Below are positions 8,483-16,776 of a stretch of 64,000 nucleotides of DNA, in pieces; position 1 is the stretch's first letter, and every line of letters starts with the position of its first letter. The stretch comes from Bradyrhizobium nivariense (GTDB lineage: Bacteria > Pseudomonadota > Alphaproteobacteria > Rhizobiales > Xanthobacteraceae). The translations under genes and the position numbers were made by a program. Under the pieces are notes generated by a model. The model made no database searches. It saw only the letters and a program-made list of their open reading frames with translations, and was not told the origin of the DNA. The DNA is taken from assembly GCF_029846715.1 (NCBI RefSeq), contig NZ_JARVWW010000013.1, positions 124,001 to 188,000 of the forward strand, in the 5' to 3' direction.

Positions 8483-10870
8483 ATGGGCAATGTGATCGGG
8501 ATCGGCGCCTCACCGAAACGGAAGGAAGACCAGCGTTTCCTCACCGGGCGCGGCAATTACGTCTCCGACATCAAGCGTCCCGGCGTGACAGCGGGCGTGT
8601 TTGTGCGCTCGCCGCATGGGCATGCGATCCTGCGCGGGATCGACAAAGCTGAGGCGCTTGCGGCCCCCGGCGTCGTCGCCGTGCTGACCGGCGAGGATGT
8701 CGCGGCCGACAAGCTGGGCTCGTTGCCTTGCGGCTGGGGCATCTCGGACGCCAAAGGCGTGCCGATGAAGGAGCCGCCATTCCCGATGCTGGCGCAAGGC
8801 AAGGTGCGTTTCGTCGGCGACATGGTGGCCTTTGTGATCGCGGAGACGCCGGAGCAGGCCGACGCGGCAGCCGAACTGCTGAAGGTCGATTACGAGGTGC
8901 TGCCCTCCGTGGTCGGCGTGCTCGAAGCTATCAGGCCGGGCGCGCCGCAATTGTTCGACGACGTGCCGAACAACCTCTGCTGCGACTGGGAGCTCGGCGA
9001 CAAGGCCGCCGTCGAGACCGCGTTCCGCAAGGCCGCGCATGTCGCAAAACTCAGCCTGGTCAACAACCGCCTGATCGGCAACCCGATGGAGCCACGTGCG
9101 GCGATCGCCGAATATGAGCCCGGAACGGATCGCTTCACGCTGTGGACCACCAGCCAGTTCCCGCACGTCGTGCGCTTCCTGATGGGCGCGCTGGTGCTCA
9201 ACATCCCGCAGCACAAGCTGCGCGTGGTCGCGCCCGATGTCGGCGGCGGCTTTGGCGTCAAGCAGTTCCATTACGGCGAGGAAGCCGTGATCACTTGGGC
9301 CGCCAAGCGCGTGATGCGGCCGATCAAGTGGGTCGCGAGCCGCTCGGAAGGCTACGTGTCCGATCGGCATGGCCGCGATCACGTCACCGAGGCCGAGCTC
9401 GCACTTGACGAAAACGGAAAGTTCCTGGCCTTCCGCGTCAAGACGCTCGCCAATATGGGCGGCTACCTCTCGACCTTCGGGCCGAACATCCCGACCAATC
9501 TGTACGGACCGTTGCTCGGCGGCGTCTACATGACGCCGGCGATCTACTGCAATGTGAAGGTGGTCTTCACCAACACCGTTCCGGTCGACGCCTATCGCGG
9601 CGCGGGCAGGCCCGAGGCGACCTTCGTGCTGGAGCGCATCGTCGACGTCGCGGCCGCCGAGATGGGGATCGATCGCGTCGAGCTCCGCCGCCGCAACATG
9701 ATCCCGAAGGAAGCCTATCCGTACCAGACGCCCGTGCTGGTGCAGTACGATTCCGGCGATCCGATGGGCTGCCTCGACGGCGCGCTGGTAGCCGCTGACG
9801 TCAAGAACTTCGGCATCCGCAAGGCGGGCTCGGCCAGCAAGGGCAAGTTCCGCGGGCTCGGCTACTCGACTTATGTCGAAGCCTGCGGCCTTGCGCCGTC
9901 GCGCTTCGCGGGCCGGCTCGGTGCACGCGGTGGTCTCTACGAGAGCGCCACGGTGCGCGTGCATCCGACCGGTCAGGTCACGGTCATGATCGGCACCCAC
10001 AACCACGGCCAGGGCCATGAGACGACCTTTGCGCAGATCGTCTCGGAAAAGCTCGGCGTCGCCTTTGAGAACGTCGACATCGTGTTCGGTGATACCGATC
10101 GCGTGCAGTTCGGCATGGGCACCTATGGCTCGCGCTCGCTGGTGGTCGGCGGCGCCGCACTATCGAAGGCAACCGACAAGGTGGTCGCGAAGGGCAAGAA
10201 GATCGCGGCCCATCTGCTCGAGGCTGCCGAGGTGGATATCCAGTTCGAGGCCGGCAAGTTCTCGGTCGCGGGCACCGACCGCACCAAGACGTTCGAGGAG
10301 ATTGCGGGCGCCGCCTACGTGCCGCATGACTATCCGCTCGAAGTGCTGGAGCCGGGACTGGAGGAGCAGGCCTATTACGACCCCGTCAACTTCACCTATC
10401 CCGGCGGCTGCCACATCGCCGAGGTCGAGGTCGACCCTGAAACCGGCACGGTGACGCTCGTCGATTACACGGCGGTGGACGACGTCGGCACAGTCATCAA
10501 TCCGATGATCGTCGAGGGCCAGTTGCACGGCGGCATCGTGCAGGGCGTCGGCCAGGCGCTGTACGAGAACGCGGTCTATGATGAGGGCTCGGGCCAGCTG
10601 CTCTCGGGCTCGCTGATGGACTACTGCATGCCGCGCGCCGACCACATGCCGATGATGAAAATCGCGACCCATTCGACGCTGTGCACGCACACGCCGATGG
10701 GCGTGAAGGGCTGCGGCGAGGTTGGCACCATCGGTTCGCCGGCCGCCGTCATCAACGCGGTGGTGGATGCGCTGTCGCATCTCGGCGTCACCCATGTCGA
10801 CATGCCGGCGACGCCGAACCGGATCTGGCGCCTGCTGCAAAACGCGTCGCTGCCGGTCGCCGCGGAATAG
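8483..10870 (+). CDS. Molybdenum hydroxylase large subunit, form II CoxL-like (xanthine oxidase family)
   Basis: A 795-residue catalytic subunit binding the molybdopterin cytosine dinucleotide cofactor. It starts at ATG 8483 after GGGAG. The active-site loop AYRGAGR (residues 370-376) is the form II signature; proven CO dehydrogenases carry AYXCSFR with an S-selanyl-cysteine, absent here. Cofactor contacts include VGGGFGVKQ and GQGHETTFAQ, and the catalytic glutamate lies in VKGCGEVGTIG near the C-terminus. Such enzymes hydroxylate aromatic or N-heterocyclic rings or aldehydes; CO oxidation is unlikely. Coupling to an importer and an amidase suggests a nitrogen-containing substrate. No cofactor-maturation genes are nearby. 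Confidence 0.9.
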   Translation: MGNVIGIGASPKRKEDQRFLTGRGNYVSDIKRPGVTAGVFVRSPHGHAILRGIDKAEALAAPGVVAVLTGEDVAADKLGSLPCGWGISDAKGVPMKEPPFPMLAQGKVRFVGDMVAFVIAETPEQADAAAELLKVDYEVLPSVVGVLEAIRPGAPQLFDDVPNNLCCDWELGDKAAVETAFRKAAHVAKLSLVNNRLIGNPMEPRAAIAEYEPGTDRFTLWTTSQFPHVVRFLMGALVLNIPQHKLRVVAPDVGGGFGVKQFHYGEEAVITWAAKRVMRPIKWVASRSEGYVSDRHGRDHVTEAELALDENGKFLAFRVKTLANMGGYLSTFGPNIPTNLYGPLLGGVYMTPAIYCNVKVVFTNTVPVDAYRGAGRPEATFVLERIVDVAAAEMGIDRVELRRRNMIPKEAYPYQTPVLVQYDSGDPMGCLDGALVAADVKNFGIRKAGSASKGKFRGLGYSTYVEACGLAPSRFAGRLGARGGLYESATVRVHPTGQVTVMIGTHNHGQGHETTFAQIVSEKLGVAFENVDIVFGDTDRVQFGMGTYGSRSLVVGGAALSKATDKVVAKGKKIAAHLLEAAEVDIQFEAGKFSVAGTDRTKTFEEIAGAAYVPHDYPLEVLEPGLEEQAYYDPVNFTYPGGCHIAEVEVDPETGTVTLVDYTAVDDVGTVINPMIVEGQLHGGIVQGVGQALYENAVYDEGSGQLLSGSLMDYCMPRADHMPMMKIATHSTLCTHTPMGVKGCGEVGTIGSPAAVINAVVDALSHLGVTHVDMPATPNRIWRLLQNASLPVAAE

Positions 10871-10881
10871 GGAGGACAACC

Positions 10882-11679
10882 ATGAAACCGTTTGCCTATC
10901 ACCAGCCGGACCAAATTCCTGACGCTGCAAAACTGCTGACCTCGATCGAGGACAGCAAGCTCGTCGCCGGCGGCATGACGCTGATCCCGACCCTGAAGCA
11001 GCGGCTGGCAAGTCCCGTGGCGCTGGTCGACCTTTCAAAGCTGCCAAATCTCAAAGGCATTACCGATGATGGCGCCACGATCACCATCGGTGCGATGACG
11101 CCGCATGCGGTGGTGGCTGCCTCGAAGCTCGTACAGACAAAAATCCCCGGGCTCGCCGCGCTGGCCTCGATGATCGGTGATCCCGCCGTGCGCAGTCGTG
11201 GCACCATCGGCGGTTCGGTCGCCAACAACGATCCGGCAGCGGATTATCCGGCCGGCGTCGTCGGTCTCGGCGCCACCATCGTCACGAACGCGCGCGAGAT
11301 CGGAGCCGACAAGTTCTTCCTCGGCCTGTTCGAGACCGCGCTCGAGCCGGGCGAGATCATCATGGCGATCCGCTTTCCGGTGCCGCTCAAGGCCGGCTAC
11401 GCAAAATTCAAGGCGCCGGCGTCGCGGTATGCGCTGGTCGGCGTGTTCGTCGCGAAATTTGCCGATGACGTCCGCGTGGCCGTGACCGGAGCGGGCTCCG
11501 GCGTGTTCCGCGTTCCTCCGATGGAGGAGGCGCTGTCGCAAAATTTCGATCCGTCCGCGATCGCGGCGATCAAGATCGATACCGACGGCCTTACCTCCGA
11601 CATCCACGCCGAAGCCGACTATCGTGCGCATCTCGTCACGGTCATGGCCAAGCGCGCCGTCGACGCGGCGCTCTGCTAG
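10882..11679 (+). CDS. Molybdenum hydroxylase FAD-binding subunit (CoxM type)
   Basis: A 265-residue medium subunit that holds FAD and hands electrons to the respiratory chain or oxygen. Both flavin motifs are present: AGGMTLIP near residue 32 (the AGGxSLxP loop) and TIGGSVANNDPAADYP near 110. A CO dehydrogenase flavoprotein C-terminal domain follows (RYALVGVFVAKF...). The ATG at 10882 has GGAGG (10871-10875) 6 bases before it, 11 bp after the large-subunit stop. It completes the S-L-M set. Confidence 0.9.
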   Translation: MKPFAYHQPDQIPDAAKLLTSIEDSKLVAGGMTLIPTLKQRLASPVALVDLSKLPNLKGITDDGATITIGAMTPHAVVAASKLVQTKIPGLAALASMIGDPAVRSRGTIGGSVANNDPAADYPAGVVGLGATIVTNAREIGADKFFLGLFETALEPGEIIMAIRFPVPLKAGYAKFKAPASRYALVGVFVAKFADDVRVAVTGAGSGVFRVPPMEEALSQNFDPSAIAAIKIDTDGLTSDIHAEADYRAHLVTVMAKRAVDAALC

Positions 11680-11692
11680 CTCTTTAAGGTTG

Positions 11693-13192
11693 ATGATGAC
11701 TGATGATTCTGGCCGAGCGGCGTTCCCGCCGGCGCCGACTGGCCTTGGCGCGCTTTCTGCAACCGAGATCATGGCCGGCTACCGGCGCAAGGCGTTCACC
11801 CCGCGCGATGTCGTCGACGACACCATCGCCGCGCTCGAGGCGACGAACGAGGCCTGCAACGCGGTGGTGACGCCGATGTACGAGCAGGCGAGGGCGGAGG
11901 CCGATCGTCTCACCAGGGAGATGCACGCCGGCGATGCCAAGGGCTCGCTCGCCGGGGTGCCGGTCACGATCAAGGACCTCGTCTTCGTCGCGGGTGTGCC
12001 GGCCTATGGCGGCTCGCCGATGAACAAGGCATTCGTGCCCGATGTCGACGCGGCGGTCGTGTCGGCGCTGAAGGCGTCCGGTGCCATCATCACCTGCAAG
12101 ACCACGACCTGCGAGTCCGGTTACAAGCTTACGGCGGACAGCCCCGTCACCGGCACCACGCGAAACCCCTGGAATCCTGGTCGCACGAGCGGCGGATCGA
12201 GCGGCGGCGCGGCGGCGGGCGTTGCCGCGGGCTGTGGTCCGATTGCGATCGGCACCGACGGCGTCGGCTCGATCCGCGTGCCGTCGTCGTTCTGCGGCGT
12301 GTTCGGGCTCAAGCCGACCTTTGGTCTCGTGCCACGCTCGCCCGGCTTCTCGCCGCCATCATGGGCTTCGCTTGCGCATACCGGACCGATCACGCGGACG
12401 GTCGCGGATGCCGCGCTGACGCTGGAGATCATCGCGGGATACGATCCGCGCGATCCCGCGAGCCTGCCGGTGGCGCCGCGGCGGTTTGACACCAATGCCA
12501 AGTCTTTGAATGGCATTCGCATCGGCGCCAGCGTCGATCTCGGCTATGCCGCCGTCAGCGCCGACGTGCGCGCGGCGTTCGGCAAGGCGCTCGCCATTCT
12601 CGACGCCTGCGGCGCGCAGGTCACCATGGACGGCCCGGGCCTCGATCCCGGCATCTTGGAGCACACGCTGAAGCCGATCGCCTTCACCGAGCAGGCGGCC
12701 GCGGTCGCGACCAAGACGACGGCCGATCTCGCAAGTTCGGAAGCCGACTATCGCGATGTCATCGCTGCCGGCCGCCATTACAGCGGCACAGACTATATCG
12801 AAGCCGGCTACCGCCGCGGCCAGGCGCGCAGTGCTTTCGTAAAATTGTTCGAGCGCGTCGATGCGCTGGTAACGCCGACGGTCGCGGTGACCGCGTTCGA
12901 AGCCGGCCAGATCGGTGTCGACACGATCGACGGCAGCAGGGTCGATCCGCATCTGGGCTGGTCGCCCTTCACCTGGCCGATCAATCTCGCCGGTCTTCCG
13001 GCGGCGACGCTGCCCTGCGGCTTCGATCGCGAGGGAATGCCGATTGGTCTCCAGATCGTCTCGCCCTGGCTCGACGAGCCCACGATCTTCCGCATTGCTG
13101 CCGCGTTCGAAGCGGCGCAACCTTGGGCAAAGTTCTGGCCGCAGGTCGCGGTGCGCTCCTTCGCCCCGCTTGCGGGGAGAGGGGTGGGGTGA
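11693..13192 (+). CDS. Amidase signature family amidohydrolase
   Basis: A 499-residue amidase that cleaves a C-N amide bond of an unknown substrate. The Ser-Ser-Lys triad region is visible: lysine in VPVTIKDLVF (about residue 93) and the Gly/Ser-rich TSGGSSGGAAAGVAAG with IGTDGVGSIRVPSSFCGVFG (about 165-208). ATG 11693 or 11696 are both possible; AAGG at 11686 suits the second. It lies 13 bp after the FAD subunit gene and closes the operon, so it may act on the hydroxylated product or a related amide. The last ten or so residues (SFAPLAGRGVG) are encoded by an intergenic-repeat sequence. Confidence 0.87.
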   Translation: MMTDDSGRAAFPPAPTGLGALSATEIMAGYRRKAFTPRDVVDDTIAALEATNEACNAVVTPMYEQARAEADRLTREMHAGDAKGSLAGVPVTIKDLVFVAGVPAYGGSPMNKAFVPDVDAAVVSALKASGAIITCKTTTCESGYKLTADSPVTGTTRNPWNPGRTSGGSSGGAAAGVAAGCGPIAIGTDGVGSIRVPSSFCGVFGLKPTFGLVPRSPGFSPPSWASLAHTGPITRTVADAALTLEIIAGYDPRDPASLPVAPRRFDTNAKSLNGIRIGASVDLGYAAVSADVRAAFGKALAILDACGAQVTMDGPGLDPGILEHTLKPIAFTEQAAAVATKTTADLASSEADYRDVIAAGRHYSGTDYIEAGYRRGQARSAFVKLFERVDALVTPTVAVTAFEAGQIGVDTIDGSRVDPHLGWSPFTWPINLAGLPAATLPCGFDREGMPIGLQIVSPWLDEPTIFRIAAAFEAAQPWAKFWPQVAVRSFAPLAGRGVG

Positions 13193-13203
13193 GGGGAGTC
13201 TCC
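13161..13203. repeat. Rhizobial-type GC-rich palindromic repeat overlapping the amidase 3' end
   Basis: tcgccccgcttgcggggaga (13161-13180) contains a 6-bp stem with a 2-base loop (ccccgc-tt-gcgggg, 13164-13177), followed by G-rich ggggtggggtgagggg. This is the familiar tcgccccgcttgcggggaga repeat of rhizobial intergenic DNA. It supplies the amidase stop codon (TGA 13190-13192) and may act as an mRNA end between two convergent genes. Confidence 0.7.
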
Positions 13204-13223
13204 GCGAGTCCAACTGATGGTGG

Positions 13224-14123
13224 CTAAGACAACTCGATCGGCCCGCCGCGGCCGCTGAGCTCTTCGTCGAGGCGGAGATAGTGCGCGAGATAATCGTGCA
13301 GCGCGGTCGCTGCTTTCGAGGTCGCGCCGCTCGACTTGTAAAGCAGCAGCTCGATCTTCGGCAGCGGCGGCAGGCCCTCGTTCGGGCCGATCTCGCGCAT
13401 CGCCGGCACCAGCGCGCTGCGGCCGAGCACGGTAACAGCCATGCCCGCGAAGGCCGCGGCCTGGAGGCCGCCGACGCTTTCGCTGACGCAGGCGATGCGC
13501 CAGCGCAGACTTGCACGCTCCAGCGTATCAATGGCGTAGTCGCGATAGATGTTGCCGGGCGGCAATAGTGCGAGCGGGATCGGGCGCTCCTGGTCCGCAG
13601 CGGATTGCTCGCCGGTCATCCAGACCAACTGTTCGCGCCGCACCACCTGGCCGCCGGTGAAATCGTTCATGCGGGTGACGAGCGCGATGTCGACGTCGCC
13701 GCGCTTGACGAGGCCGACCAGCGGCGTCGAGAGCGCGCAATTCAGCTCGACCTGAACACGCGGAAAGGACTTTCGGAACACGCTGAGGATCTGCGGCAGC
13801 ATGAATGCGGCATAGAGGTCAGGCGTTCCGAGCACGACCTGGCCTTCGATCTCCTGCGAGGCCAGCTGCGAAATCAGCTCGTCATGCAACCGCAGGATGG
13901 ATTTGGCGTAGGTGAGAACCGTGGTGCCGTCCTCGGTCAGCATCAGCCGGCGGCCGGCGTGCTCGAACAATTGCTTGCCGGTGAGCTCCTCCAGCCGCTG
14001 CAATTGCAGGGTGATGGCCGGCTGGGTGCGACCCAGCCGTCGCGCGGTCTCGGTGATGCTGCCGGTCTCGACCACGGAGATCAGCGACCGGAGCATGCGG
14101 ATGTCGAGACTGATGAGGTTCAT
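13224..14123 (-). CDS. LysR-family transcriptional regulator
   Basis: A 299-residue regulator. The N-terminal winged helix-turn-helix reads MLRSLISVVETGSITETARR then LGRTQPAITLQLQRLEELTG (about residues 9-48). The C-terminal effector domain runs from about residue 90 (QVVLGTPDLYAAF...). It converges on the amidase gene and is divergent from the Tat-FAH gene across 210 bp, the classic LysR arrangement. It therefore probably controls the FAH gene and possibly the ABC/Mo-hydroxylase operon. The effector is unknown. Confidence 0.88.
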   Translation of the reverse strand: MNLISLDIRMLRSLISVVETGSITETARRLGRTQPAITLQLQRLEELTGKQLFEHAGRRLMLTEDGTTVLTYAKSILRLHDELISQLASQEIEGQVVLGTPDLYAAFMLPQILSVFRKSFPRVQVELNCALSTPLVGLVKRGDVDIALVTRMNDFTGGQVVRREQLVWMTGEQSAADQERPIPLALLPPGNIYRDYAIDTLERASLRWRIACVSESVGGLQAAAFAGMAVTVLGRSALVPAMREIGPNEGLPPLPKIELLLYKSSGATSKAATALHDYLAHYLRLDEELSGRGGPIELS

Positions 14124-14333
14124 GCGGCGTCCCTGTCGCCCAGAATTTATGCAAGTTCCATGCTAGTGCGAGGGAGTCGGCCTGGAAGGCCCTGCCGCAG
14201 GCGGCTTTGTTCTCATCAATTTGGCGACGCGCCTCGTGCCATCCAGCGTTGCTGGCATACGGAATATCGATTATCAGGCAGGCCGGCGCGCATGCCGCGC
14301 CCAACGATCATAAATAAAAAGGGAGCACAGAAC

Positions 14334-15131
14334 GTGAAAAAGATCTCGCCAACGCGACGAGAGCTGCTCGCAATTGCCGCGGCCGCGAGTGCTACTTCGC
14401 TCGCGGAAGTTGCGCCGGCCGCCGCGCAGACCAGCCCAAAGCCGCTCTTTCCGGTGCCGATGGTGGCGATCCCGATCGTCGGCGAAACCCAAGTGTTCCA
14501 GGTCCGCCGCATCTACTGCATCGGGCGCAACTATGCGGCGCACGCGATCGAGCGGGGTTCGGATCCGAACCGCGAGCCACCGTTCTTCTTCCAGAAGCCG
14601 ACCGATGCGATCCAGAACGTCGCGATCGGCGAGGTCACCGATCATCGCTATCCCTCGCTGACCAAGAACTATCACCATGAGGTCGAGCTGGTCGCCGCGC
14701 TGAAATCCGGCGGCTCCAACATCCCGGCCGAGAAGGCGCTCGACCATGTCTATGGCTACGCGCTCGGCCTCGACATGACCCGGCGCGATCTCCAGAACGG
14801 CATGGCCGCGGAAAAGAAGCCGTGGGAGATCGGCAAGAGCTTTGACCACGCCGCGGTGATCGGCCCGATCCATCCGGCCAGCAAGACCGGTCACTTCGAG
14901 AAGGGCGCCATTTCGCTGGCGATCAACGGGACGGTGAAGCAGAGCTCGGATCTCAGCAAGATGATCTGGAGCGTCGCCGAGCAGATCGCAAAGCTCTCGG
15001 AAGCCTTTGAGCTCAAGGCCGGTGACATCATCTATTCCGGCACCCCGGAGAATGTCGGCCCTGTGGTGAAGGGCGACATGCTGCTGTGCAAGCTCGAGGG
15101 CCTGCCGGACATGTCGATCAAGATCGTCTGA
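14334..15131 (+). CDS. Fumarylacetoacetate hydrolase family protein with Tat signal
   Basis: A 265-residue protein. The body is a FAH-fold hydrolase/isomerase: RRIYCIGRNYAAHA, EPPFFFQKPTDAI, metal ligands in YHHEVELVAAL and YALGLDMTRRDLQ, and a closing GDIIYSGTPENVGPV. This fold cleaves or isomerises acyl-pyruvate-type acids with Mg2+ or Mn2+. Unusually it begins with a twin-arginine-like leader (SPTRRELLAIAAAASATS...AAAQ), which predicts export. GTG 14334 has GGGAG 9 bases upstream and gives a clean Tat signal; ATG 14292 is an alternative that extends it. It is divergent from the LysR gene, its likely regulator. Confidence 0.85.
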   Translation: MKKISPTRRELLAIAAAASATSLAEVAPAAAQTSPKPLFPVPMVAIPIVGETQVFQVRRIYCIGRNYAAHAIERGSDPNREPPFFFQKPTDAIQNVAIGEVTDHRYPSLTKNYHHEVELVAALKSGGSNIPAEKALDHVYGYALGLDMTRRDLQNGMAAEKKPWEIGKSFDHAAVIGPIHPASKTGHFEKGAISLAINGTVKQSSDLSKMIWSVAEQIAKLSEAFELKAGDIIYSGTPENVGPVVKGDMLLCKLEGLPDMSIKIV

Positions 15132-15146
15132 GCGATCCGGCGGAGC

Positions 15147-15440
15147 TCCGACGAGATCGCCGCGGCGGGCGGCAAGGGCGTTTGGGATCTTTCGTTCATG
15201 CCGGCGGACGTCAAGCGCGAGCAGTTCGTCGACCAGGGGCCCGCTTATGTCGCGTATATGAGTGGTTATCTCGTGCGTGCCGGCTCGGACATCCGCTCCG
15301 TTGCGGATGTCGATCGCGCCGGACTACGGATCGGCTGCATCGAGGGGACATCGACGTCACGCACGGTCGAGAAATCCCTGAAGCAGGCGAAGCTGACAAA
15401 GTTCGTGAAGCCGGAGGAGGCGGCCAAGGTCGCGCCGTAG
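15147..15440 (+). pseudogene. Remnant of an amino-acid-type ABC substrate-binding protein
   Basis: An open frame continues straight after the FAH stop and encodes about 97 residues such as GVWDLSFMPADVKREQFVDQ, GPAYVAYMSGYLVRAGSDI and AGLRIGCIEGTSTSRTVEKS. This is the middle of an SBP_bac_3 family protein (about 250-280 residues when whole). The signal peptide, N-terminal lobe and C-terminal third are missing, and no promoter or good RBS is seen. ATG 15198 could start an 80-residue piece, but this could not fold as a binding protein. Bases 15441-15591 hold no supported gene. Confidence 0.72.
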
Positions 15441-15591
15441 TTGCCGATCTGCCTCCGCCGGGACCACGATCTGAAGGCGAAGGCCTTTGAATTGCCGGAG
15501 TTCCATCGGCGATTGCCCCGTGTTGGGCAACGAACAAACCTTGTGCGGCCATATTTGAGTAAGAGTGATCTCCGGTGAGGGAGGCGCTCCG

Positions 15592-16008
15592 ATGAAGAAA
15601 GCTCTGATCATTGCCATCGTGATGCTGGCTAGTGTGCCTGCAAGCGCCGTTGCGCAGGAGCGCGCTGGCGCTGCGGCATTGGGCGCCGTGTCCGGCGCCG
15701 TCGTGCTGGGTCCGATCGGCGCGGTCGCGGGCGCTGTGGTCGGCTACACCGCCGGACCTTCGATCGCCCGGTCTTGGGGCGTGCGAGGTTCGCGCTCGGC
15801 GAGACATCGGCAGCTGCCGCGTCGCGAGGCGTACCGCGCGGCTGCGACCGGCGCTCCGCCGCGCACACGCGAGGCGATGGATGCGAACGGCCAGATGAGA
15901 GCTGCCGGCAATCCGCCGGTTCAAGCCGCGCCTGCGGCGCAGCCCGTTCAAGCTGCTCCTGCGGTGCCCGCGCAGACCACGACGCCGCCGGTTCAAGGAT
16001 TCGACTGA
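15592..16008 (+). CDS. Small secreted glycine-rich protein, function unknown
   Basis: A 138-residue protein with a clear signal peptide (MKKALIIAIVMLASVPASAVAQ). It then has a glycine-zipper-like hydrophobic stretch (AAALGAVSGAVVLGPIGAVA and GAVVGYTAG, about residues 26-56). An Arg-rich middle follows, then a Pro/Ala/Gln-rich tail with an internal repeat of PVQAAPA. GGGAGG lies about 10 bases before ATG 15592. Glycine-zipper segments often insert in or lie on membranes. It is a cell-envelope protein of unknown role. It ends 7 bp from the converging IclR gene. Confidence 0.7.
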   Translation: MKKALIIAIVMLASVPASAVAQERAGAAALGAVSGAVVLGPIGAVAGAVVGYTAGPSIARSWGVRGSRSARHRQLPRREAYRAAATGAPPRTREAMDANGQMRAAGNPPVQAAPAAQPVQAAPAVPAQTTTPPVQGFD

Positions 16009-16015
16009 GGTCAGC

Positions 16016-16756
16016 TTACGCCGCCGCCTTCGGCCGCAGCCGATCGACCGTCCGTGCGATCAGCGCCGCGACTTCCCCGACCTTCGGCCCGATCCGGAAC
16101 TCAGGGCCAGCGACGACAACCGAGAGTCTGCGATCGCTGATCGGCAGCGGGATCGCTGCGCCGGCGAGATCGCGACTGTAGTCGCCAAAACTCTGACAAT
16201 AGCCGCGCGCGATCGAATTGCGCAGCTCGGTCTCGACGGCTTCGATGCTGATCGGCGTTGATGGGCCGTACTGCTTGAACTCGATCTTGCGATAGATGGA
16301 GTCGCGCTCCTCGCGTGAATATTGCAGCAGCAGCGCGCGGCCGCTCGCGGTGGCATGAATAGGCACGCGATGGCCGATGGTGGCGAAATAGCGGATCGCG
16401 GCCTGGGACTCGACGACGTCGATGAAGACGGCCATCACGCCGGCCGGTGCCACGATCGAGGCGGTCTCGCCGGTCTCCGCCGAGAGGTCGGCGATCAGCG
16501 TGTGCGTCCAGGGCGGCAGCGGCTCGACCTCCGAGATCATCCGCGCCATCGCCAGCCAGCGCGGGGTCGGATAGAAGCCTGCGCGCGGCCGCGGTTCGTA
16601 GAGGTAGCCTTTCTCCGACAGCGTCGCGAGCAGGTTGAAGGTCGACGAGCGCGGCCAGCCGAAATGATCGGCGATCTCGGTAAGCGTCGCTGGCTTCCTC
16701 GTTTGCGCGAAGAACTCCATGATCTCCAGGACGTTTGCGGCTTGGCGAACGATCAT
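16016..16756 (-). CDS. IclR-family transcriptional regulator
   Basis: A 246-residue regulator. The N-terminal winged helix (MEFFAQTRKPATLTEIADHF then GWPRSSTFNLLATLSEKGYL, about residues 13-52) is followed by a GAF-like effector domain (ETASIVAPAGVMAVFIDVVES, HRVPIHATASGRALL). It is the last gene of the caiB-maoC-citE operon, 20 bp behind the lyase gene, so it most likely controls this pathway in response to its acid substrate or a CoA intermediate. Candidate sites lie in the caiB/acyl-CoA dehydrogenase intergenic region. Confidence 0.88.
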   Translation of the reverse strand: MIVRQAANVLEIMEFFAQTRKPATLTEIADHFGWPRSSTFNLLATLSEKGYLYEPRPRAGFYPTPRWLAMARMISEVEPLPPWTHTLIADLSAETGETASIVAPAGVMAVFIDVVESQAAIRYFATIGHRVPIHATASGRALLLQYSREERDSIYRKIEFKQYGPSTPISIEAVETELRNSIARGYCQSFGDYSRDLAGAAIPLPISDRRLSVVVAGPEFRIGPKVGEVAALIARTVDRLRPKAAA

Positions 16757-16776
16757 GGTGAGACTTGCGTCCCGAT

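Noticed and set aside
7995..11679. Labelling the hydroxylase as aerobic carbon monoxide dehydrogenase
   Set aside because: The form I signature AYXCSFR is absent and the order is S-L-M, so CO oxidation is not supported.
13605..14333. Long N-terminal extension of the FAH protein
   Set aside because: This part is antisense to the LysR gene and then non-coding; the Tat signal and RBS place the start at 14334.
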